58,622 nt of DNA from JAAYZB01 sp035379945 (GTDB taxonomy: Bacteria; Bacillota_I; Bacilli_A; Izemoplasmatales; Hujiaoplasmataceae). Of the stretch, positions 26,775 through 36,112 are shown piece by piece. Within the stretch, counting starts at the first letter, position 1; each line of letters starts with the position of its first letter. Location: contig DAOSWG010000010.1 in NCBI GenBank assembly GCA_035379945.1, positions 1 to 58,622 of the forward strand. Direction: 5' to 3'. The notes under the pieces are model-generated. The model saw nothing but the letters and a program-made list of their open reading frames with translations, made no database searches and was not told the origin of the DNA. The position numbers and the translations under genes are program-made.

Positions 26775-28549
26775 ACCAACTGTATACCAAATGGGGAGAA
26801 TCCCTCGACAAGGAAAACGTGATGCCGGAATATCCGAGGCCCCAAATGCAAAGGGATAGCTACTATAATCTAAACGGAGCTTGGGAATATGCGATAACGG
26901 ACAATGAAATCGTTACAACGTACGACGGAAAAATCACGATCCCGTTTTCCCCGGAATCCGTTCTTTCCGGTGTCAACCGGTTTTTAGATCCGAATCACAC
27001 GCTTTCATATCACCGGATAGTCAGACTTCCTGATGATTTCATCAAATCACGCCTGCTCTTGCATTTTGGCGCGGTTGATCAGGAAGCCATAGTGTATATC
27101 GACAATCAACTGGCCGGAACCCATAAAGGCGGATTTACACCGTTTACTCTCGACATCACGGATTTGGTCGCAGGATCGGAGTTTGCAATCGACATCAGGG
27201 TGAAGGACGTCACCGATACATCATACATGCAGACGGGAAAACAAAGGATTAAAAGAGGCGGGATTTTCTATACTTCGCAATCGGGAATCTGGCAGACAGT
27301 ATGGATCGAAAGCCTGCCTGCCGACCATATTACCGATTTCCGGTTTGTTCCGAATTTCGATCAGCAGAGGATTGAAATCAATTTCGAAACGAATTCCGAT
27401 CAGCCTAAATACCCGATTAGAGTCAAAGTGTACTATCAAGGTAAACTTTTGCAAAAGGCCGAAACGCCTTCAGACAACATTGTCGTTGCACTTAAAGAAT
27501 GGCATCCTTGGACACCTGAGGCACCGGACTTATACGATATCGAAATCGAATACGGGGAAGACTTGATCAAAAGCTATTTTGGCATGCGGAAATTCGAAAG
27601 AAAACCGGATTCCTTCGGCATTATGCGTTTCTTTCTCAATAACAAGCCTTATTTTCTGCCCGGCGTTTTGGATCAGGGTTATTACCCCGATGGACTGTTG
27701 ACGCCACCCTCTGATGAAGCAATGGAAGCGGACATTATCCTTATGAAACAGATGGGTTTCCACTTAATCAGAAAACACATTAAGCTGGAGCCATTGAGGT
27801 GGTATTATCATTGTGACCGTTTGGGTATGATTGTCTGGCAGGACATTCCCAGCGGATCCGAGAAGAAAGATATAGCGACTAACGGTATTTTGGCCCAATT
27901 TGGCGTTAATATCCAGGACAAACATTACCGGTGGTTCGGAAGAAAAGAGGAAGCTGGCAGGATTCAATTCGAAAGCGAAGTAAAAGAAGCAATAAACCAT
28001 CTGAAAAACTGCGTCTGCATTTCCACGTGGGTTCCGTTCAACGAAGCTTGGGGGCAATTCGATTCTTTGAGGATTTCGGAATCGATTGCCAAAACCGATC
28101 CAACAAGGCAAATAGACCATGCCAGCGGCTGGTCGGATCAGGGCGGTGGCGATTTCTACAGCCGGCATATCTATTTTTCGAAAATAAAGTTTTCCCGCAA
28201 AAAGGCCTATGAAAGAATTCTGGCATTGACGGAATTCGGCGGATACAGCCTTTTGGTCGAAGGACATTCCTTCAATCCGAGCAAAGTCTACGGGTATAAG
28301 AAATTCACCGACAAGGCCAAATTGGAAGTGGCCCTGATCAATCTTTATGACAAGGAAATTCTTCCTGCGATAGAAAAGGGTCTTTCGGTTCTGATATACA
28401 CCCAACTGTCCGATGTGGAAGACGAAGTCAACGGACTCGTGACTTACGACCGGAAATATGTCAAATTCGACATTGAAAATATGAGACAGATCAACAAATA
28501 TCTTTTACAGGCATTCAAAGCATCGTTGAAATCGGGTATGAATAAATGA
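26771..28549 (+). CDS. Glycoside hydrolase family 2 enzyme
   Basis: 592 residues with the three GH2 parts: sugar-binding jelly roll (LNGAWEYA, SYHRIVRLP, HKGGFTPF), immunoglobulin-like middle and a TIM barrel. The acid/base Glu is in STWVPFNEAWGQF and the likely nucleophile Glu in ALTEFGGY. There is no signal peptide, so it acts in the cytoplasm on an imported beta-glycoside. Exact specificity (galactoside, glucuronide, mannoside) cannot be read. Its start overlaps the MFS stop and they form a two-gene uptake and cleavage operon. Confidence 0.92.
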   Translation: MNQLYTKWGESLDKENVMPEYPRPQMQRDSYYNLNGAWEYAITDNEIVTTYDGKITIPFSPESVLSGVNRFLDPNHTLSYHRIVRLPDDFIKSRLLLHFGAVDQEAIVYIDNQLAGTHKGGFTPFTLDITDLVAGSEFAIDIRVKDVTDTSYMQTGKQRIKRGGIFYTSQSGIWQTVWIESLPADHITDFRFVPNFDQQRIEINFETNSDQPKYPIRVKVYYQGKLLQKAETPSDNIVVALKEWHPWTPEAPDLYDIEIEYGEDLIKSYFGMRKFERKPDSFGIMRFFLNNKPYFLPGVLDQGYYPDGLLTPPSDEAMEADIILMKQMGFHLIRKHIKLEPLRWYYHCDRLGMIVWQDIPSGSEKKDIATNGILAQFGVNIQDKHYRWFGRKEEAGRIQFESEVKEAINHLKNCVCISTWVPFNEAWGQFDSLRISESIAKTDPTRQIDHASGWSDQGGGDFYSRHIYFSKIKFSRKKAYERILALTEFGGYSLLVEGHSFNPSKVYGYKKFTDKAKLEVALINLYDKEILPAIEKGLSVLIYTQLSDVEDEVNGLVTYDRKYVKFDIENMRQINKYLLQAFKASLKSGMNK

Positions 28550-28550
28550 A

Positions 28551-28578
28551 AAAGCACCGGAAACGGTGCTTTCTTTTT
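28551..28578. terminator. bidirectional terminator
   Basis: AAAGCACCG-GAAA-CGGTGCTTT followed by CTTTTT on the + strand, and by TTTTTC on the - strand. It ends both the GH2 operon and the convergent surface-protein operon. Confidence 0.85.
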
Positions 28579-28646
28579 AAAAACATATAATTAAACAATA
28601 TAATATGCATGTTTATTTATGTATAGATAAACCTGTGCCAGTTCAG

Positions 28647-30595
28647 CTAATAACCAAGGTCGGTTCCGCTAGCGGAAGAGCCGGCTGTTGAGATAGTGGC
28701 TTCAATCAGATCGTGGGTACCGGAGTATATCTGAACGGAATTGACGATCAGGGTGATCGAATAATTGTCGAGATCAATCACACTCAAAGTGATCGAACTG
28801 GAATCTGATATCGAACTGACAACCGTGATGATAAATGATCCGTCAGCCTGTCTTTCGGTGTTTATCGACAAACCTTGGGTTTCGGTCAACTCATATCCGA
28901 AATTGACATAGGTAAAAACATAAGATTCCGTTACATCCGATTGGTCGTTGATGAAATCGATATTGTCTAGAGCTGAAAGACTGTCGAAATTGAGCATCGG
29001 TGGCGTATAGACGAAACTGATATCGGAGACTTTGGCCTGACCGTTGGTAACTCCGATTAGAAAAACATAATAGTCCGGGTCGGAATAAGTGACGGTAAGT
29101 TCTCCGGTCGTATCGTTTTTCGTAACGGAACAGAATGCATCGGCGGCTGTCAGGGTGAAAGGAATCCCGGTAGCATTGAAGGCGGAAATCGTCGGAGCCT
29201 GTCCCGGGGAACCGACATAATAGGCAACGTCGCCGCCGCCGGTATAAGTGGCCGTGACATCTCCCAAATCGTTGGGATCGGACATTGGTTTCACGTACAA
29301 AAGGATGGCGCAAGGATAGTCGGTCGGAACGAAAGTGACACCCTCGGTTGGTGTCAGGATCTGTCTGGCATAAGCGTCAATCGCAAAGTAATATGCCCCA
29401 ACCGATCCGGCAAAAGTAGTCAAACCGACCAAATCGATATTGTCACGGTTGTATGTGTGGCCTTCCACAGTGCCAATCGGGTTGCCATCTGCGACCATTT
29501 GGTCATATAGATATACTGCATCCGGATCGTTTGCGGTTTGTGATATTTTCAATGTTGAGAGCGAATAGGTCACCGGGACATTGTGTCCCAGGGCGAGACC
29601 TTCGATATAAAGCAGTTTGGACGGGATTCCCGGAGCCGGCATGGCATCAGTGAGATAAGTATCCCCGGTACTGTTCACGTAATAGGTGCCATAATTTGAA
29701 AGAGCGGTAACCAAAGCGGAATAGGCATTGTTTGCATTGAGATCGAAGCTATATCCAACATCTTCCGGTCCGCCCTTGATGATACCGGAATCCCCTTCGT
29801 TAAAACCGATAAGTCCGTATTGAGTCCTATTAGCCGCTGTGCTGGACAAACTCGTAATCGTCGAATCGATCACGAAAATATCCGACAGGGAAGCGCCGTC
29901 GCAGACGTGTCCGGCCACATATCCGGTGGCGACATTGATTTCCTCATCGTTATGGATATGATAGCCAGATGTATCGTCAGTATAAGCGGGATTGCTTATG
30001 ATGGTGATATTTTCCAAAAACAGATCGTGAATGACGGCTGTATTGCCGACATAACCGAAGACACCGATATCCTGATAGCCGCTTCCGTTGACAAAAAAGT
30101 TTGACAAAGTCGAACCGTTGCCGTCGAGGTTGCCGATAAAGGCGTCTGGATCNNNNNNNNNNNNNNNNNNNNNNNNNNNNNNNNNNNNNNNNNNNNNNNN
30201 NNNNNNNNNNNNNNNNNNNNNNNNNNNNNNNNNNNNNNNNNNNNNNNNNNNNTCTGATAAGTTGAAAGATACGAGGGATCGCTGAAATCAATCGTGATAG
30301 CCAATCCTGTATCGGGATCGGCGACTTTGAAATAATACGTGGTGCTACCAAAAGCGCCGATATTCTGGAGATAGGCAAGATTATAAAAATGATTAGGTTC
30401 GGAAATGATGAAAGGGTCGGATGACGATCCGTCGCCATCGGCGAAATAAAGCGCTCCTGATTTTCCCAGAACATCTTGACTGTAAGAATAGTAATTGACT
30501 ATCCATCCGTATGTGGTGACGGCCAGGGAAACAACAAATAGCAAAGCGACCAAAAGCGAGACGATAGGAAGAAGGTTCCGTTTTTTCCTTGTCAT
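28647..30595 (-). CDS. SipW-type secreted surface protein (split by assembly gap)
   Basis: One gene interrupted by 100 N at 30153-30252. The N-terminal piece (from ATG 30595) starts MTRKKRNLLPIVSLL with a hydrophobic segment ending AVTTYGWIV, a SipW-like signal pattern. The C-terminal piece continues GNLDGNGSTLSNFF, a GLUG-like beta-helix motif, and runs to the TAA at 28647 with Ig-like Thr/Ser-rich repeats. The two pieces are in different frames across the Ns, as expected if the 100 N is only a placeholder. The first ATG overlaps the previous gene's stop (ATGA), so the two are translationally coupled. Likely an extracellular matrix or adhesion protein. Exact length unknown. Confidence 0.82.
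30153..30252. other. Scaffold gap (100 N) inside a coding region
   Basis: A run of exactly 100 N. The flanks (ending GGCGTCTGGATC and beginning TCTGATAAGTTG) do not overlap, unlike the gap at 12640. The true gap length is unknown. Confidence 0.95.
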
Positions 30596-31428
30596 GACCC
30601 GGAAGCCTCCTCAATGTATATTTTGATGTCCTGGTAGAAGCGCAGGGCGACAACAGAGGTTATGGTCGATCCCGAACCCTCTCCTGATAGAATGGTGTCG
30701 ATTTTAACTGTGTTATAGGAAATATTAAAATAGAGATAAACATCCGTAGTAGCGCTCGTTACAGAAAGCGATCCCAGGGATGTTTCAGACACATAAGCAT
30801 CGTATTCGTCATAAAAGCCATGCAACGGATAGATAAGATCTTCGTTTCCGTCCACGGTTTCAAAATCCGATTTTAATGATGAATAGATATTGGTCCCTTC
30901 CGGGTTAGCTTGGTAATTGTCGGTTTCCATTTCTTGCAAATAAGCAATTTGACTTAAATAATAGATTGTGCCGGCGTCTCCGAAAGTCAAAACGGCTCCA
31001 GCGGCCATAGAAGTATCCGCCGAAGCCCCAAGAGAAAAACTCATGCTTTCATCGGCATCGCAATAAAGATGCAATTCGATGATGATGTTGTCGTATTCGT
31101 TATTGATGGGAACCAGCGGATCATAGGATCCGATCATGATTCCCTGAAAAGCATAGGCTGATTCCGGTAGCACTTCATAGGATGGTGCTACCCAGAATCC
31201 GCCGTCGTATACCAAGATGCTTTCGGAAGACTGGTCGTATTTATAGACATGATCGTATGTGTAATAATGGATATCGTAAGATGGAAAAATACCGGCTCCT
31301 ACATTCATGCCTAGCATGGAATTGTCCACGGTTGTGCTGATGGCGAACCAGGCAAATGTGGCAATGACAAGGGTTAGAAAAGATACTGATAATCCCAGAA
31401 CCGACAAAACTAATCCTCTTTTGTCCAT
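30592..31428 (-). CDS. SipW-type secreted protein
   Basis: 278 residues from ATG 31428, chosen because GGAGGAGGG lies just upstream. A longer in-frame start at 31482 lacks a ribosome site. The N-terminus is MDKRGLVLSVLG with a hydrophobic core ending VIATFAWFAIS, matching the SipW-dependent signal pattern (T-x-A-W-F) of TasA/camelysin-like proteins. The mature part is acidic, Ser/Tyr-rich and beta-strand-like, with no catalytic motif. It overlaps the next surface-protein gene by 4 bp. Probably a secreted structural or matrix protein, by analogy only. Confidence 0.82.
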   Translation of the reverse strand: MDKRGLVLSVLGLSVSFLTLVIATFAWFAISTTVDNSMLGMNVGAGIFPSYDIHYYTYDHVYKYDQSSESILVYDGGFWVAPSYEVLPESAYAFQGIMIGSYDPLVPINNEYDNIIIELHLYCDADESMSFSLGASADTSMAAGAVLTFGDAGTIYYLSQIAYLQEMETDNYQANPEGTNIYSSLKSDFETVDGNEDLIYPLHGFYDEYDAYVSETSLGSLSVTSATTDVYLYFNISYNTVKIDTILSGEGSGSTITSVVALRFYQDIKIYIEEASGS

Positions 31429-31516
31429 CGCTCGCCCTCCTCCCGTCGAACATATCTTCAATGATGCTTGGCAGCAATGCAAACAGAAGCCATAAAAGGC
31501 GGGTTATTCGAAGAAT

Positions 31517-31525
31517 ATTATAACA
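31517..31525 (-). promoter_or_regulatory. extended -10 promoter of the SipW-type operon
   Basis: TGTTATAAT on the minus strand (TGn plus consensus TATAAT). The leader to the start codon is about 80 nt. No riboswitch is recognised there. Confidence 0.5.
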
Positions 31526-31636
31526 CATTAACATGCGAAAGGCCATATAACATGCTTATATCCATATCCAGGTTAAAAAAAATCAAATTGCATGAAGTAT
31601 CATTTTGACAACACGGTTTTTTCGTTTGTCGTTTCA

Positions 31637-31645
31637 TGATATAAT
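31637..31645 (+). promoter_or_regulatory. extended -10 promoter of the ATL gene
   Basis: TGATATAAT (TGn-TATAAT) about 50 bp before the GTG start. No good -35. Confidence 0.5.
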
Positions 31646-31701
31646 TATTTTAACAAAGAACAGAAAATTATCCGGATAGTCCGTTGTAAAAAGGAGAAAA
31701 A

Positions 31702-32010
31702 GTGACAGAATTCACGGAAAACGTCATAACGGTAATCAAGCAGATTCCGAAAGGTAAAGTGATGACTTACGGTAGCATCGCCAGTTATGCCGGGAATCGT
31801 TACGGCGCTAGACAAGTGGTGAGAATTCTCAACTCGTCGAGCATTTCTTATAACCTTCCATGGCACAGGGTTATCAACTCCAAAGGGGAAATCGGACTTT
31901 CAGGCGAAGGCGGAGCGATGCAAAGACAAAAACTTGAGGCTGAAGGCGTGGAATTCAAAGACGGTAAAATCGATCTTTCTAAATATTCGCACAAATTCGT
32001 TCTGGAATAA
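31702..32010 (+). CDS. Alkyltransferase-like protein (ATL, MGMT DNA-binding domain)
   Basis: 102 residues forming only the C-terminal DNA-binding domain of O6-alkylguanine transferases: KGKVMTYGSIASYAG, GARQVVRIL and LPWHRVI. The reactive Cys of PCHRV is replaced by Trp54, the mark of ATL proteins. These bind alkylated guanine without repairing it and flag it for nucleotide excision repair. The start is GTG 31702 with AAGGAG 5 bp upstream. Monocistronic. Confidence 0.93.
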   Translation: MTEFTENVITVIKQIPKGKVMTYGSIASYAGNRYGARQVVRILNSSSISYNLPWHRVINSKGEIGLSGEGGAMQRQKLEAEGVEFKDGKIDLSKYSHKFVLE

Positions 32011-32101
32011 ATATGAGCGTTATCGCTATATTTCAGAGCCAAAAATTGTATAATTGTACCGACAAGCAATATTTATTGCCTGATCGAAGGAGGCTTATAT
32101 C

Positions 32102-32713
32102 ATGCAAAAAGGGTACAGGCACCGCTATTCCCTGTGGGAAGTGTTGATCGTTTTTAGCCAAAGCATGCGGGCCTTTCCCATAATGGCCGCAAGCAGACTG
32201 AAACACCGGATCGATCCGCATTTCCAGGAAAGACTGATGCTTGCCGTTACGGAAGTCAACGGATGCGAGGTCTGCAGTTATGCCCATACGCAGGTTGCCC
32301 TGAAGCAAGGCATGGATTCTGCCGAGATTGCTTCATTTCTCCAGGGAGACGGAGAAATGATCAAGGAAACGGAAGCAAAGGCGATCATTTTCGCCCAGCA
32401 CTATGCCGATTCCAACGGACGTCCGGAACATTATGCTTATGATGTTTTGCTGGAAGAATACGGCAAAAAGAAAACCAAAGCCATTTTGGCTACGATTCAG
32501 ATCATGATGATGGGCAACGTTTTCGGCTTGCCCATGAGCGCATTTTTCTCCCGTTTGAAAAAACAGCCTTACCATAATAGCAATATTTTTTATGAGCTGG
32601 TCCTGCTAATAGCGCCGATGTATCTGTTTCCCTTTGCACTTTTAACCGCCTTATGTTTGTGGCCTATTGTTCCGGGAAATATCATATTTGCAAAAGAAAG
32701 CGGAGGTGTATGA
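32102..32713 (+). CDS. Carboxymuconolactone decarboxylase / AhpD-like family protein
   Basis: 203 residues. The AhpD-like signature CEVCSYAHTQVALKQG supplies a CxxC pair and a His, as in AhpD peroxidase-type redox proteins. A C-terminal hydrophobic segment (IFYELVLLIAPMYLFPFALLT) is unusual for the family and may anchor it in the membrane. GGAGG precedes the ATG, and a TATAAT lies at 32049. It is followed after 1 bp by a small gene, so they are cotranscribed. Role in oxidative stress is likely but inferred. Confidence 0.85.
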   Translation: MQKGYRHRYSLWEVLIVFSQSMRAFPIMAASRLKHRIDPHFQERLMLAVTEVNGCEVCSYAHTQVALKQGMDSAEIASFLQGDGEMIKETEAKAIIFAQHYADSNGRPEHYAYDVLLEEYGKKKTKAILATIQIMMMGNVFGLPMSAFFSRLKKQPYHNSNIFYELVLLIAPMYLFPFALLTALCLWPIVPGNIIFAKESGGV

Positions 32714-32714
32714 T

Positions 32715-33020
32715 ATGAAATTGCATTTTATCAGACTGAAAAGTCCAAGATTTTACCTCGTTCCTATGGATATATATGTAGACAATGAATTCAGAAACGA
32801 TCTAAGAAACAATCAAGAAATCGAACTGGATTGCAATCAAAAACCAAAATTGATGATATCTGGTTCTATATTCACGAAGAATCTGGAAATTGATCTTTCT
32901 TCTTTGGAGGACGAAACGGTCACGATTTATCTTGAATATATCTTTGGCTGGTGGATGAACGGAATCCGCGCTTTTATTGTCGGAAATGACAATCGCTTCA
33001 TCGGCACATATACGACATGA
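32715..33020 (+). CDS. Small conserved-looking protein of unknown function
   Basis: 101 residues starting 1 bp after the CMD stop, with GCGGAGG in the end of that gene. The sequence is beta-strand-rich (alternating hydrophobic and charged residues, IDLSSLEDETVTIYLEY) with no cysteine pair, signal peptide or membrane helix. Not recognised. Coupled to the CMD gene, so it may work with it. Confidence 0.72.
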   Translation: MKLHFIRLKSPRFYLVPMDIYVDNEFRNDLRNNQEIELDCNQKPKLMISGSIFTKNLEIDLSSLEDETVTIYLEYIFGWWMNGIRAFIVGNDNRFIGTYTT

Positions 33021-33043
33021 TGTCCGATTGAAAGAGTAATATT

Positions 33044-33754
33044 ATGCGGTTGGGAATAATCTCAGATATTCACAATAATGTAATTGCTTTGGAAACAATG
33101 CTTGAGGAATTTGCAAAAAGACAATGCGACGGCTTGATCTGTGCCGGCGATATCATCGGCATCGGACCATATCCGGAAGAAACTGTCTCGCGGTTCATGA
33201 AAATACCGAACCTGTTTGCCTGTGTTGCCGGAAACCATGAAAGATATTTTGCGGAAGGTATCATTCCTGTCAGGGAAATGAGTGACGTCGAAAAAGAGCA
33301 CCACGTTTGGGAACATGCATTTCTATCGGAAGAATCCGGGAATTATTTGAAATCGTTGCCCTGCGAAACATATTTGAATATAGCGGGGAAACGGCTTTAT
33401 ATAGCCCATTACGCCATGAACGGAGAAAGTCGTTATATGGATATATCGGATGAAGCATCATCTTCCGACATGGACAGGATTTTTAGTAATATCGATGCGG
33501 ATATCGTGATTTTCGGACACGATCACAAAGGCTTTGTCGCAAACGGGAAAGCCTTGTATCTGAATCCGGGATCGCTCGGGTGCCCCGGCAGAAACTTGGA
33601 TAAGACCCGCGGCATCGTGCTTGACATTGGCAAAGAAACAACCTGGGAACAATTGTCGATCACATATGATGTGCAAAAAGTGACAGATGACATCCGTTTG
33701 TTGGAATATCCGGCGATGGATGAGATCCTCCGCTATTTTTACGGGATAAGGTAA
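33044..33754 (+). CDS. Calcineurin-like metallophosphoesterase (YfcE/MJ0936-like)
   Basis: 236 residues with the full motif set: SDIHNN, CAGDIIGIG, GNHE and FGHDHKGF, in a single compact domain. Such soluble enzymes are small-molecule phosphodiesterases or phosphatases with broad specificity. Physiological substrate unknown. Starts 23 bp after the previous small gene and ends at a terminator, so it may belong to the same transcript. Confidence 0.9.
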   Translation: MRLGIISDIHNNVIALETMLEEFAKRQCDGLICAGDIIGIGPYPEETVSRFMKIPNLFACVAGNHERYFAEGIIPVREMSDVEKEHHVWEHAFLSEESGNYLKSLPCETYLNIAGKRLYIAHYAMNGESRYMDISDEASSSDMDRIFSNIDADIVIFGHDHKGFVANGKALYLNPGSLGCPGRNLDKTRGIVLDIGKETTWEQLSITYDVQKVTDDIRLLEYPAMDEILRYFYGIR

Positions 33755-33784
33755 AAAGAAGTTGTCGGTAAGACAACTTTTTTT
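33755..33784 (+). terminator. intrinsic terminator
   Basis: AAGTTGTC-GGTAA-GACAACTT followed by TTTTT. Confidence 0.85.
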
Positions 33785-33836
33785 ATGAAATTGCACCATT
33801 TTGATTCTTAAACAAACAAAATGAAGACTCTATTCT

Positions 33837-33864
33837 TTGGCTATATAGCTTGTTGCGGTATAAT
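33837..33864 (+). promoter_or_regulatory. promoter of the flavodiiron gene
   Basis: TTGGCT (33837-33842), 16-bp spacer, TATAAT (33859-33864). GAGGTGAG lies just before the ATG. Confidence 0.65.
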
Positions 33865-33881
33865 ATAAGCGAGGTGAGAAC

Positions 33882-35093
33882 ATGCAAAAGAATACTTACA
33901 AACTGAAAAAAGGAATTTACTGGGTCGGTGTGAACGATTATGAATTGCGGGTATTCGACATAATCATGAGAACCGAATTCGGTTCTTCATATAACGCGTA
34001 TCTCGTGAAAGGAAACGACAAAGTCGCTCTTATCGACACTGTTAAAGCTAATTTCAGCGCCGATTATCTGGCAAAGGTCGGCTCACTGGTTGATTTCAGT
34101 GCCATAGATTACCTGATTGTCAATCATACGGAGCCCGATCATTCAGGATCAATCGCCGATATTCTTGACAAAAATCCCGATATCACGATTGTTGGATCCG
34201 CTCCAAGCCTGTCAAATCTCAAAGAGATACTAAATCGGCCTTTCAAATCGCTTAGGGCGACACCCGACTTGACAATCGATCTCGGAAACAAAACCTTGAA
34301 GTTCATGATCAGGCCCAATTTGCATTGGCCCGACACTATTTTCACCTATGTTCCCGAAGACGGGATTCTTTTTACTTGCGATTTCTTCGGCGCCCATTAT
34401 GCCTTCGAAGGCGTGCTTGCCAAAAATGTTCCTGACCGGAAAGATTTTGCGAAAGCTTTCAAGGAGTATTTTGACGCGATCATGTCACCTTTCAGGCCTT
34501 TCGTGCTCAAAGGGATCGAAGGCTTGGAAGAACTAAATCTCGAATACATTGCCACAAGCCACGGCGCGGTTCTTGACGAAACATTCATTAAGGAAGCTTT
34601 GCATAAATATGCCGAATGGGCGAAAAAGCCCGAACCGAGGGAAAAACCGTTTGTAGTTATTGCATTTGCTAGTGCATATGGGTACACTGCCAGGATGGCG
34701 GAAGTTATCGCCAAAGCGATAAATTTCGAGTTTGGCGGTAAGATCGATATCGAAACATACGATGTGGTTACGACCGATATCGAAACCATAGTCGGAAGAA
34801 TCGGGGAAAGCGATGGCTTTCTGATCGGTACTACGACCATCCTACGCGACGCGGTATATCCGATCTGGGACATGCTGTCCCGCCTGAATCCGGAGACAGA
34901 CGGCGGCAAGACGGCCGGAGCCTTTGGTTCTTACGGATGGAGCGGAGAAGCCGTACAAAATGTTACGGAACGATTGAAACAACTGAAAATGAAAACAGTA
35001 GACGGCTTGAGGATCAGATTCAAACCGTCGGATTCACAAATACAAACAGCATATGATTTCGGAACCGGATTCGCAAAGAAACTGAAAGAATAA
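33882..35093 (+). CDS. fprA: FprA-family A-type flavoprotein (flavodiiron protein)
   Basis: 403 residues. The N-terminal metallo-beta-lactamase-like domain supplies the diiron ligands in NHTEPDHSGS (His82, Glu84, Asp86, His87), with further ligands in HWPDT, CDFFGAH and TSHGAV. The C-terminal 140 residues are a flavodoxin domain (FASAYGYTARMAE, FGSYGWSGEAVQ) binding FMN. It reduces O2 to water or NO to N2O in the cytoplasm, protecting anaerobes. No rubredoxin is nearby, so the electron donor is elsewhere. A fructokinase gene follows after 23 bp. Confidence 0.95.
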   Translation: MQKNTYKLKKGIYWVGVNDYELRVFDIIMRTEFGSSYNAYLVKGNDKVALIDTVKANFSADYLAKVGSLVDFSAIDYLIVNHTEPDHSGSIADILDKNPDITIVGSAPSLSNLKEILNRPFKSLRATPDLTIDLGNKTLKFMIRPNLHWPDTIFTYVPEDGILFTCDFFGAHYAFEGVLAKNVPDRKDFAKAFKEYFDAIMSPFRPFVLKGIEGLEELNLEYIATSHGAVLDETFIKEALHKYAEWAKKPEPREKPFVVIAFASAYGYTARMAEVIAKAINFEFGGKIDIETYDVVTTDIETIVGRIGESDGFLIGTTTILRDAVYPIWDMLSRLNPETDGGKTAGAFGSYGWSGEAVQNVTERLKQLKMKTVDGLRIRFKPSDSQIQTAYDFGTGFAKKLKE

Positions 35094-35116
35094 TTACCAT
35101 CCCGGAGGACTGGTTT

Positions 35117-36088
35117 ATGGGAAAATGCATATCGATCGGAGAAGTATTGGTTGATTTCATTCCGGATGCCGGAAACTGGAAACTGAAAGATGTCCCGATT
35201 TTCAGAAGACAAGCCGGCGGAGCCCCGGCCAATGTCGCCGCTGCAGTTGCTAGACTTGGTGGCAGAAGTGTTGTATTATCAAAACTCGGTAACGATCCTT
35301 TCGGAGATTTTCTGATTGATGAGATGAAAAAGACGGGGATCGACACATCTTACATAAAGCATACAGACGAGGCTTCAACCGGACTCGCATTCGTATCTCT
35401 AAAACCGGATGGTAACCGGGATTTTTGTTTTTACCGCAATCCCAGCGCGGACATGTTGCTTTCTCAAGATGAAATCGATTTGGATATTTTCGAAGAAGGC
35501 GACATCCTGCATTTTTGTAGTATCGACCTGGTGGATTTCCCGGTCAGAAAAGCACATGAGAAAGCTATAGGTATTGCAAAAGAAAAACGATTGATCGTGA
35601 GTTTCGACCCCAATATCCGGCTTTCGCTCTGGGAAAACAAGGAAGAACTGCGAGAGATTGTTCGGAGATTTATTCCTTTGTCCGATATTCTGAAAATCAG
35701 CGAAGACGAATTAGAATTCATTACCGGAAAAAAAGACATAACAGGCGCTTTATCCTCGCTTTTCATAGGCGATGTGAAAGTCATCGTATATACCATGGGC
35801 GCAAACGGGTCAGCGGTGTACACGAAAGACAGAACTTTCGTTCATGACGGATTCGTCGTCGATGCAATTGACACAACCGGATGCGGAGATGCCTTCATCG
35901 GAGCGTTTCTGTATATGATATTGTCCGGCAGTCTAACGAAAGAATCCCTGGGAAAATCCGATTACCAAAAAATATTGGAATTTTCTAATGCTGTCGGCAG
36001 CCTTGTGGCAACCAAAAAAGGGGCGCTCGCTTCAATGCCTGGTTACATGGAAACGGAAATGTTCCTAAAAGAAAAGAAAGCAAAATAA
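35117..36088 (+). CDS. PfkB-family fructokinase-like sugar kinase
   Basis: 323 residues. N-terminal GEVLVDFIPD and GGAPANVAAAVARLGG are typical of fructokinases. The ATP/catalytic signature is DTTGCGDAFIGAFL, with Cys in place of the usual Ala of GAGD. GGAGGA lies upstream of the ATG. Probably cotranscribed with fprA. ATP-dependent fructose phosphorylation is the best guess. Confidence 0.88.
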   Translation: MGKCISIGEVLVDFIPDAGNWKLKDVPIFRRQAGGAPANVAAAVARLGGRSVVLSKLGNDPFGDFLIDEMKKTGIDTSYIKHTDEASTGLAFVSLKPDGNRDFCFYRNPSADMLLSQDEIDLDIFEEGDILHFCSIDLVDFPVRKAHEKAIGIAKEKRLIVSFDPNIRLSLWENKEELREIVRRFIPLSDILKISEDELEFITGKKDITGALSSLFIGDVKVIVYTMGANGSAVYTKDRTFVHDGFVVDAIDTTGCGDAFIGAFLYMILSGSLTKESLGKSDYQKILEFSNAVGSLVATKKGALASMPGYMETEMFLKEKKAK

Positions 36089-36112
36089 AAGGCCCGCAAA
36101 GGCCTTTTGTTA
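36085..36112. terminator. bidirectional terminator
   Basis: AAAAGGCC-loop-GGCCTTTT between convergent kinase and deformylase genes. Confidence 0.8.

Noticed and set aside
31429..31530. c-di-GMP riboswitch ahead of the second surface operon
   Set aside because: The leader lacks GACGCAAAGC and the GAAA-capped stem; nothing like the 53976 aptamer is present.
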